The notes under the pieces are model-generated. The model worked only from the letters and a program-made list of their open reading frames with translations, was not told where the DNA came from and did no database searches. Below are positions 1 to 4,584 of a DNA stretch of 6,169 nucleotides, in pieces (within the stretch, counting starts at the first letter, position 1; each line of letters opens with the position of its first letter). Where the stretch lies: NCBI GenBank assembly GCA_031284765.1, contig JAITXK010000082.1, positions 1 to 6,169 of the forward strand, written 5' to 3'. Made by a program: the position numbers and the translations under genes. This DNA comes from Candidatus Symbiothrix sp. (GTDB lineage: Bacteria > Bacteroidota > Bacteroidia > Bacteroidales > Azobacteroidaceae).

Positions 1-347
1 GCAATGCACGATTTACGGATATAGACAGGGCCTAAACCGGAATAGCCCTGTCCATCCGTGCTCACGAAACTCTTTTCAAAAATATGTTCTCCACGCATGA
101 AGGCGCGGTATAATTCGGCATTGGCATCGATAAAGGGCATAGCTTGCTGGTAAGCCATAGAATTGGCATTAAAAACCGTTCCATTCTTACCTCCCGGATA
201 CCATTCCGCATTTTCTGCACTATATGACGGCCTGTTAGAAGGCATATCCGGTATTTCAACTTCACCACTACCACCTTTTTCATCTACACAAGAAACGGCA
301 AAAACAAGACACAATAAAATTCCAAAAAATCGATTTAATTTTTTCAT
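1..347 (-). CDS. Di-heme oxidoreductase/peroxidase family lipoprotein (DUF1111-like), N-terminal part, cut by window edge
   Basis: Starts with ATG at 347-345 and stays open to position 1, giving 115 complete codons. Residues 1-20 form a lipoprotein signal peptide: a basic n-region (MKKLNR), a hydrophobic core, then AVSC with Cys20 as the likely lipidated residue (Ala at -3 is slightly atypical). Residues 85-116 read RGEHIFEKSFV...DGQGYSGLGPVYIRKSCIA, matching the 'GlGPlfn..sC.aCH' segment that opens the first c-type heme motif in di-heme oxidoreductases of the DUF1111/thiol oxidoreductase family. The second Cys and the His of the CxxCH motif would fall just outside the window, so heme binding is inferred, not seen. 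Full-length relatives are several hundred residues. The gene lies 6 nt after the imelysin gene, so it is almost certainly cotranscribed. The likely role is a periplasmic, membrane-anchored redox enzyme acting with imelysin in metal handling; the substrate cannot be told. Confidence 0.82.
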   Translation of the reverse strand, partial: MKKLNRFFGILLCLVFAVSCVDEKGGSGEVEIPDMPSNRPSYSAENAEWYPGGKNGTVFNANSMAYQQAMPFIDANAELYRAFMRGEHIFEKSFVSTDGQGYSGLGPVYIRKSCI

Positions 348-353
348 TTCTAA

Positions 354-1523
354 TTACTTATTTTTATGATCACGAACTACTTCATAGAAAGACTTTCCGC
401 CGGCACCAATAGCTGCTATTTTGGTAATGCAATCCTCTATTCTATCTTGAATAGCAGTATCTAATTTGGGGTTTTTCTGTGCAACATATTTACTGAGCGA
501 AATAATTGTCCGCGTATCGTTGTCAACGCCTCCTAAATAGGCGTTCTTGATACTTTGTATATTGTTTTTATAATCATCCAAAGAATGCCAGCTATACCAG
601 GATTCCACTTCTTCCACCTTGCCAGTTGTGAAGGGTGCAGCAATTTTAGTTTCTCCTACTTCACCGGCGATATCAATAGCGCCATCGGAAATTTGGCTTA
701 CCGCAGCAGAAAAAGAGCCAGAATAAGCAGAAGCATCTTTCATTTTGGCAGCAAAATTTTTATAAGAGGAATTATCGCTCAAATGCGCTACTACATCCGG
801 ATTTTCATTGAAAATCGCTTTCATTTCATCAGAGACATTTTCTTCGCCTACCCATGCTACATAAGCTAAAACGCAATCCCACACCAAAGCATCGGTTGCG
901 GCAATCAGGTAATTTCGTTCACCGTCAGTCAAGTCATCCACCGGACGGGATTTTCCATCGCGATACAATAAATATTCCGTAACGTGGAAGCCAATCACTT
1001 CAGAGTCTAAATTCCAAGCCTCTTGACCGGAAATATTACCGCCTTTAGCTATCGATTCTTTAATTCCTTCCAATTCCAAAGGCCATGAATCGATGTGTCC
1101 ATCCACATCCAAGGCACTTTCGCCCACGGGACCGAAAAGGAATGCTTCATTTATTTCCCACGCAACACGCGCTTTCATCCAAGCATCGGAAGCGGCTTCC
1201 ATCGTTTCATTCGTTGGATTGTTTTTCAAATCATTGTTGGCTTTCCGCATTTCAAGTGCAGCTTCGGCTAAACTTTTATACGTCGGAACAATGGTGGAAT
1301 CTACAAAACTTTGTAAGATTTGCTTATACAAAAGAGCGTCATCTTCATTGTATTGAATCTTTCCAAACAATGTTTCCAACTCGGAACAGGCTTCTACAGC
1401 CGCATTCACATTGATCTCGTCACGGTCAACAGTATCCTTGATTTCCTCCTCGCAAGAAGTAAATCCACCAACAGAACCCATTACTGCTAATACAAGTAAA
1501 CTCTTTTTAATTAACTCTTTCAT
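354..1523 (-). CDS. Imelysin-family lipoprotein (M75, IrpA/ICMP-like)
   Basis: A 389-residue protein of normal length for the imelysin family. It begins with a signal peptide ending in a lipobox (GFTSC, Cys24), so it should be a lipoprotein exposed to the periplasm. Family landmarks seen are WEINEAFLFGP (residues 122-132), the signature GxHxxE as Gly178-Phe-His180-Val-Thr-Glu183 followed by YLLY, and a C-terminal segment SWHSLDDYKNNIQSIKNAYL (311-330) matching the second conserved half of the fold. Imelysin proteins were first described as insulin-cleaving proteases, but structural work on Bacteroides members favours a metal-binding, iron-related function like EfeO; protease activity should not be assumed. 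It lies 12 nt downstream of the porin gene and 6 nt upstream of the di-heme enzyme gene, a combination known from imelysin/iron-regulated loci. The AT-rich leader before ATG lacks a Shine-Dalgarno, as is usual in Bacteroidota. Family assignment is firm; the substrate is inference. Confidence 0.93.
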   Translation of the reverse strand: MKELIKKSLLVLAVMGSVGGFTSCEEEIKDTVDRDEINVNAAVEACSELETLFGKIQYNEDDALLYKQILQSFVDSTIVPTYKSLAEAALEMRKANNDLKNNPTNETMEAASDAWMKARVAWEINEAFLFGPVGESALDVDGHIDSWPLELEGIKESIAKGGNISGQEAWNLDSEVIGFHVTEYLLYRDGKSRPVDDLTDGERNYLIAATDALVWDCVLAYVAWVGEENVSDEMKAIFNENPDVVAHLSDNSSYKNFAAKMKDASAYSGSFSAAVSQISDGAIDIAGEVGETKIAAPFTTGKVEEVESWYSWHSLDDYKNNIQSIKNAYLGGVDNDTRTIISLSKYVAQKNPKLDTAIQDRIEDCITKIAAIGAGGKSFYEVVRDHKNK

Positions 1524-1535
1524 ATTGATTTAAAT

Positions 1536-2792
1536 TTATAATTTGAACAATCCTGCGTAGGCAATTCCCAATGAAACGGTCGGTTCATTATTGTATTGCT
1601 CCTTTAATTTGCGGAACGAATATTCCGCTTTCACTACAATCTCCTTGATGGGAAAATAATTGATGCCTGCACTTAGAATAGTCTTGGAACTCCAGCCTTT
1701 CGGTGTAATTCGTTTGTCGGTTTTATACATGGAATCGTAAAAACCGTAGTGTCCATACAAATACAATTTATCTTCTTTGCCTTTAAAATCAGGGAATAGC
1801 GAAAGTACGTTATAGCCGGCTTCCACATAATAGCTTAACACATCGGATGCTATATTCGTTTTAGGGGAAGGGCTTGCAGACGGAAGACCTCTGTTGATCA
1901 TGGAAATGGTGTACGAATTAAGCAAATGACCATAGATAACATTTGCCCGAGCCAATAGATTGTGGCCATTGTAAACGGCATCAATTGTACCGACAGTGAC
2001 GGTTCCTCCCACATTTTTACTATTATAACGATCCCATTTCAAACTATTCAGTGCACTTTGACCGTAATAACCGCTGAATCCTATCCGCAACGCGGGAACA
2101 GAATAGTTGTCTATCCGCAACGCGCCGGCATACGAATTGGCTATCTCAAATTCATAAGGAGAGATGGCGCCTTCTTTAATCCAATTCGCATTGTTGAACC
2201 GCTCGGCATCTAAACCCGGAAGCAATTGCGCTTCGTATCGCCAATCTTTCGCCTTTCCCCAAAAGCTGATACCGGTTTGATGCCATGTACAAGGCAGTAT
2301 AGCCGATTCCTCTTCGGGACGGAGGACGGAAAAAAATTCCGTCGGCAAGTGATATTGATTGGTCAAGCCGATGGGAACGATGATATGTCCGAGGCGGAGA
2401 TGCGCTTGGTCGGAAAATGTTTTTTCGAGCCAAAATTGCTCGAGAGCCACTTCCCCACCCTTTTCAATTTCGGTTTCATACTCGCCGGTTTCTTCCTTTT
2501 CGATTTCGTAGGTGCTGCCCGAACCGCCGTGTTCAAACTCTATTTCGGATGACATTTTCCATCCTTTACCGAAATCGTAGCTTGCATACACCACCACGTG
2601 AGGCAAATCGAAACGCCCGTGTGAAGCATCTTTATTGCTTTCGGGATAAGTATAGCGTTGCACATTATCGCTGAAAAACATGCGTTGCGCCACGGCTTCG
2701 CCATATCCGCCCAATACCAATTTTTTATTTTGCGCCGGCGAGTGGATGAAAACACAACCGGTAAGCAAAGCAATAAGAATAAGGTGTTTCAT
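1536..2792 (-). CDS. Outer-membrane beta-barrel porin-like protein, first gene of the imelysin operon
   Basis: A 418-residue protein with an N-terminal signal sequence (MKHLILIALL core) and a likely signal peptidase I site after Ser-Pro-Ala (about residue 20). The mature part has alternating aromatic/polar strands typical of a beta-barrel: LVLGGYGEAVAQRMF near the start, VVVYASYDFGKGWKMSSEIEF, then EQFWLEKTF...LRLGHIIVPIGL, and a last strand VSLGIAYAGLFKL. The GYGEA opening and the 'LRxGhi.vPiGl' segment resemble phosphate-selective porin O/P-like proteins of Bacteroidota, but substrate selectivity cannot be read from sequence. As promoter-proximal gene of the operon it may form the outer-membrane entry step for the ligand handled by the imelysin and di-heme proteins. 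A short Glu-rich insertion (EIEKEETGEYETEIEKGGE) probably forms an extracellular or periplasmic loop. The ATG is about 20 nt downstream of the predicted transcription start. An overlapping lipobox-like LTGC at residues 10-13 is discussed in the findings. Confidence 0.78.
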   Translation of the reverse strand: MKHLILIALLTGCVFIHSPAQNKKLVLGGYGEAVAQRMFFSDNVQRYTYPESNKDASHGRFDLPHVVVYASYDFGKGWKMSSEIEFEHGGSGSTYEIEKEETGEYETEIEKGGEVALEQFWLEKTFSDQAHLRLGHIIVPIGLTNQYHLPTEFFSVLRPEEESAILPCTWHQTGISFWGKAKDWRYEAQLLPGLDAERFNNANWIKEGAISPYEFEIANSYAGALRIDNYSVPALRIGFSGYYGQSALNSLKWDRYNSKNVGGTVTVGTIDAVYNGHNLLARANVIYGHLLNSYTISMINRGLPSASPSPKTNIASDVLSYYVEAGYNVLSLFPDFKGKEDKLYLYGHYGFYDSMYKTDKRITPKGWSSKTILSAGINYFPIKEIVVKAEYSFRKLKEQYNNEPTVSLGIAYAGLFKL

Positions 2793-2818
2793 TAAAAAGT
2801 AATATTAAAATGACTGTG

Positions 2819-2849
2819 CAAAATTACCGGAGAAAAATCGGATACGCAA
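2819..2849 (-). promoter_or_regulatory. Bacteroidota-type promoter of the porin-imelysin-di-heme operon
   Basis: On the minus strand the -7 element reads TAATTTTG (2826-2819), fitting TAnnTTTG, and a TTG at 2849-2847 lies 20 nt upstream, fitting the -33 element. Transcription would start near 2812, about 20 nt before the porin ATG. No Fur-like 19-bp palindrome was seen around it. Assignment is by consensus only. Confidence 0.6.
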
Positions 2850-3029
2850 TCCCCATTCGTTGGGATATTGGTTGGGGAAAATGGCGTGATGTTGGTATGC
2901 TGTTGGTCTCCTCCCCGATTGACGTAGCGATGCAATGGAATAATGCGGATGGGCAACATCAAAAAATATTTCACAGATGACCGAAACGGATAAATATTCC
3001 TCCGATAAATAAAATCTCAAAATTATTTT

Positions 3030-3037
3030 TACCTTTG
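3030..3037 (+). promoter_or_regulatory. -7 promoter element for the VOC-sirtuin unit
   Basis: TACCTTTG fits the Bacteroidota -7 consensus TAnnTTTG exactly and lies 23 nt before the first ATG of the VOC gene, giving a leader of about 15-20 nt. No TTG is found at the expected -33 distance (the upstream stretch is ataaataaa), so the upstream half is weak. Confidence 0.5.
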
Positions 3038-3060
3038 CTCCCCATCACTTATAAGATAGA

Positions 3061-3447
3061 ATGATTATGGAAATAAAGGCAAAATTCGACCATTACAATT
3101 ACAATGTATTGAACTTAGAGAAAAGTGTAGCTTTTTATGAAAAAGCTTTAGGATTTAAAATCCATCACCAGCAAAAAGCGGATGATGGCTCTTTTTTGAT
3201 CACGTTCTTAACAGACAATTCCTCGCCATTCCTTTTAGAACTCACTTGGCTTCGCGATTGGGAAAAACCTTATGAATTGGGCGATAACGAACAACATTTA
3301 TGCGTGAGAGTAGAAGGCGATTACGATCAGATCCGTCAATTTCACAAAGAAAACGGATGGGTGTGTTATGAAAATCACGAAATGGGTTTGTATTTCATTG
3401 AAGATCCGGACGGTTATTGGATTGAAATTTTACCGGTCATTAAATAA
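3061..3447 (+). CDS. VOC-family metalloprotein, glyoxalase I (lactoylglutathione lyase)-like
   Basis: A 128-residue single-module vicinal-oxygen-chelate protein, the usual length for bacterial glyoxalase I-like enzymes. It has the two beta-alpha-beta-beta-beta halves: FDHYNYNVLNLEKSVAFYEK (9-28) opens the first, and HLCVRVEGDYDQIRQF (79-94) opens the second. The four positions that bind the metal in glyoxalase I are all filled: His11, Glu60 (in PFLLELT), His79 and Glu122 (in DPDGYWIEIL). This supports a functional metal site and isomerisation of a methylglyoxal-thiol adduct, but VOC proteins also include dioxygenases and resistance proteins, so the substrate is not certain. Two in-frame ATGs exist, at 3061 and 3067; the second (MEIKAK) is an equally plausible start, and no Shine-Dalgarno decides between them. 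It is followed 10 nt later by the sirtuin gene, so the two are probably one transcript. Confidence 0.88.
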   Translation: MIMEIKAKFDHYNYNVLNLEKSVAFYEKALGFKIHHQQKADDGSFLITFLTDNSSPFLLELTWLRDWEKPYELGDNEQHLCVRVEGDYDQIRQFHKENGWVCYENHEMGLYFIEDPDGYWIEILPVIK

Positions 3448-3457
3448 TTTACCGAAA

Positions 3458-4129
3458 ATGAAACACATTGTTATATTATCCGGAGCTGGAATGAGCGCCG
3501 AAAGCGGAATCAGCACTTTTCGGGATTCCGACGGATTGTGGGAGAAATACGATGTAATGGAAGTCGCCAGCATTGAAGGTTGGTATAAAAACCCCGATTT
3601 AATGCTTGAGTTTTATAACCAAAGGCGCAAACAATTGGACTCAGTTGAACCGAATGAAGGACACAAAATCATCGCCGGTTTAGAGACGGATTTTAAAGTC
3701 TCCGTAATTACTCAAAATGTAGATAATCTACATGAAAGAGCCGGAAGTACCAAGGTAATCCATTTGCACGGAGAATTGACCAAAGTTTGTAATGAAAATA
3801 AAACCCAAGTATATGAAATAGGGACAAAAGCCATTCATCCGGGCGATAAATCCGACGACGGTTCGCAACTTCGTCCTTTTATTGTTTGGTTTGGAGAAGC
3901 CGTCCCGTTGATAGAGAAAGCGGCTGAAATAGTTTCGGAAGCGGATATTATCATCATTGTAGGTACTTCCATGCAGGTGTATCCGGCAGCGGGATTGATT
4001 CATTATGCCAAGCGGGAAATTCCTGTTTATTTGATTGATCCGGCAGACGTAAATGTTGGGTCAAACGTGGAAGTAATCAAAGAGAAAGCAAGTAAAGGTT
4101 TGGCGATATTAAAGCAAAAACTAAAATAA
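3458..4129 (+). CDS. cobB: NAD-dependent protein deacylase, class III sirtuin (CobB/SIRT5-like)
   Basis: A 223-residue sirtuin that removes acyl groups from lysines using NAD+, acting in the cytoplasm. Visible motifs are the NAD-binding GAGMSAESGISTFR (9-22), TQNVDNLH (85-92), the catalytic His104 in HLHGEL, LRPFIVWFGE (138-147) and the Rossmann GTSMQVYPA (169-177). Tyr53 and Arg56 in FYNQRRK match the Tyr/Arg pair that recognises succinyl, malonyl and glutaryl lysine in SIRT5 and CobB, so negatively charged acyl groups may be substrates. The zinc-ribbon region between His104 and Leu138 has only one cysteine (Cys111) instead of four. The ATG at 3458 is preferred over an upstream in-frame ATG at 3368 because family proteins begin just before the GAG motif and the longer form would overlap the VOC gene. 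It lies 10 nt after the VOC gene and shares its promoter. Confidence 0.95.
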   Translation: MKHIVILSGAGMSAESGISTFRDSDGLWEKYDVMEVASIEGWYKNPDLMLEFYNQRRKQLDSVEPNEGHKIIAGLETDFKVSVITQNVDNLHERAGSTKVIHLHGELTKVCNENKTQVYEIGTKAIHPGDKSDDGSQLRPFIVWFGEAVPLIEKAAEIVSEADIIIIVGTSMQVYPAAGLIHYAKREIPVYLIDPADVNVGSNVEVIKEKASKGLAILKQKLK

Positions 4130-4167
4130 TAATCAAGTGAACGGTGAACGGATTTCCAATGTTTCAT

Positions 4168-4251
4168 CTAAATTAATTGGTCAATCTCTTTTTTTAATTC
4201 AGGTAAATTATGAATGATTATCGACCATATATTTTCATCTGAAATGTTCAT
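4168..4251 (-). pseudogene. C-terminal remnant of a HepT/DUF86-like (HEPN) protein
   Basis: On the minus strand an ATG-led frame of 27 codons ends at TAG (4170-4168). Its product contains DENIWSIIIHNLPELKKEI, which matches the conserved C-terminal helix of HepT-like HEPN toxins (DUF86), where the pattern is roughly D-x-x-(I/V)-W-x-I-(I/V)-x-x-x-L-P-x-L-K-x-x-I. Nothing upstream in this frame continues the family: a TAA occurs five codons before the ATG (4269-4267), so the catalytic RxxxxH part of HepT is missing. No partner MNT nucleotidyltransferase is seen. The ATG is probably an internal Met rather than a true start. The call rests on a short match made by eye. Confidence 0.5.
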
Positions 4252-4261
4252 GATTTTTTTA

Positions 4262-4312
4262 CAAAGTTAGCACTCGCTACGTCGCGTTAGAAGTAAGGCT
4301 CCTGCCTTGCAA
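4262..4312. repeat. GC-richer segment with two small inverted repeats, possibly part of an interspersed repeat
   Basis: Within AT-rich surroundings this stretch holds CGCTACGTCGCG (4275-4286, palindromic in 10 of 12 positions) and the perfect hairpin AAGGC-TCCT-GCCTT (4295-4308). GTTAG occurs twice, 20 bp apart (4266-4270 and 4286-4290). On the minus strand its left end contains TAACTTTG (4269-4262), which fits the -7 promoter consensus. It resembles compact intergenic repeats of Bacteroidota, but whether it recurs in the genome cannot be judged from one copy. Confidence 0.35.
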
Positions 4313-4400
4313 TAAGATTATGGCAAATATCTTTGGAAAGAGCGATATATTGAGTTGATAAATGACCGGATGGATAAATTATGATTCTATCTTTTCCCCG

Positions 4401-4490
4401 GATCAGTTTATTGACATTTACCAAATTATCAATCTAAGAGGCAAGAATGCGCAACAGTTTATTAAATCTCACTACATTTTCATTTGAAAG
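4401..4490 (-). pseudogene. Decayed fragment of an AAA_14/DUF4143 ATPase with an in-frame amber codon
   Basis: Read on the minus strand from 4490, the frame gives NVVRFNKLLRILAS, then TAG (4436-4434), then IDNLVNVNKLI. DUF4143 proteins have here a segment of the form RFx(K/R)LLRxLASQxGxLVNxxxL; a single C-to-T change turning CAG (Gln) into TAG explains the stop exactly. The corresponding place in the intact ATPase of this window is SLRQLAVYLITNVGTLVSANKL (residues 216-237). Beyond position 4401 the frame stays open to a TAA at 4289-4287 but no longer resembles DUF4143, and upstream it meets a TAA at 4493-4491, so both ends are broken. The call rests on about 25 residues and visual comparison. 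Confidence 0.5.
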
Positions 4491-4516
4491 TTATTCATTA
4501 CTATTAAATAACTTTG
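4483..4516 (+). promoter_or_regulatory. Upstream candidate promoter of the ATPase gene
   Basis: TTTG at 4483-4486 and TAACTTTG at 4509-4516 (fits TAnnTTTG) are separated by 22 nt, slightly longer than the usual spacing. It would start transcription near 4523, giving a leader of about 60 nt that carries the palindrome at 4541-4552. Confidence 0.35.
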
Positions 4517-4550
4517 TTTATTTCTATTAAAAGACTTGTCTGTTTATAAA
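4501..4550 (+). repeat. Imperfect direct repeat in the ATPase promoter region
   Basis: Two units each begin CTATTAAA (4501-4508 and 4524-4531), share ACTT next (4511-4514 and 4534-4537) and then TGTTTAT (4515-4521 and 4541-4547). The offset is 23 bp for the first block and 26 bp for the last because of three extra bases in the second unit. The repeats may be duplicated regulator sites or a local duplication of the promoter. Confidence 0.45.
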
Positions 4551-4566
4551 CAAACCATTATCTTTG
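4536..4566 (+). promoter_or_regulatory. Main promoter of the AAA_14/DUF4143 ATPase gene
   Basis: TTG at 4536-4538, a spacer of 20 nt, and TATCTTTG at 4559-4566 fit the Bacteroidota -33/-7 consensus. The predicted start is near 4573, about a dozen bases before the ATG at 4585, so the mRNA has a very short leader. Confidence 0.6.
4541..4552. promoter_or_regulatory. Perfect 12-bp palindrome in the promoter spacer, candidate operator
   Basis: TGTTTATAAACA is its own reverse complement and sits between the -33 and -7 elements of the ATPase promoter, where a bound dimeric regulator would block RNA polymerase. A half-site TGTTTAT recurs at 4515-4521. No regulator gene is seen in the window. AT-rich sequence yields palindromes by chance, so this is a candidate only. 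Confidence 0.4.
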
Positions 4567-4584
4567 TATCCAAATTAAGATAAT

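Larger units (their letters stand above)
4130..4584. other. 455-bp spacer with gene remains and the ATPase promoter region
   Basis: No intact gene fits here. From left to right it holds a tandem 7-bp repeat (GTGAACG twice, 4137-4150), a minus-strand HepT-like C-terminal remnant (4168-4251), a GC-richer stretch with two small inverted repeats (4262-4312), a minus-strand open stretch of unclear origin (4313-4400), a minus-strand DUF4143 remnant with an in-frame amber codon (4401-4490), and a promoter/operator region for the downstream ATPase (4483-4566). Overall it reads as decayed remains of former genes. Confidence 0.6.

Noticed and set aside
555..1414. Plus-strand open frames across the imelysin gene
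   Set aside because: They are antisense shadows of a well-supported gene, with no family motifs and no promoter or start context.
2805..3020. A 71-codon open frame on the minus strand in the divergent promoter region
   Set aside because: It overlaps both predicted promoters, has no recognisable domain, and its residue pattern looks like translated intergenic DNA. It could be part of a dispersed repeat, but one copy cannot show that.
3368..3457. A 30-residue N-terminal extension of the sirtuin from an upstream in-frame ATG
   Set aside because: It lies inside the VOC gene in another frame and sirtuins of this class start directly before the GAGxS motif, so the ATG at 3458 is the start.
4137..4150. 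Tandem GTGAACG repeat after the sirtuin gene
   Set aside because: Only two 7-bp units with no spacer structure; too short to be a CRISPR, attachment site or reliable regulatory element.
4181..4197. T-run after the sirtuin gene as an intrinsic terminator
   Set aside because: No stem precedes the run of seven or more T residues, and the bases are explained by lysine codons of the minus-strand HepT-like remnant.
4362..4487. A 41-codon ATG frame on the plus strand with plausible protein-like composition
   Set aside because: The opposite strand over the same bases matches the DUF4143 family through a single stop codon, which explains the composition better; no promoter or ribosome site precedes the plus frame.
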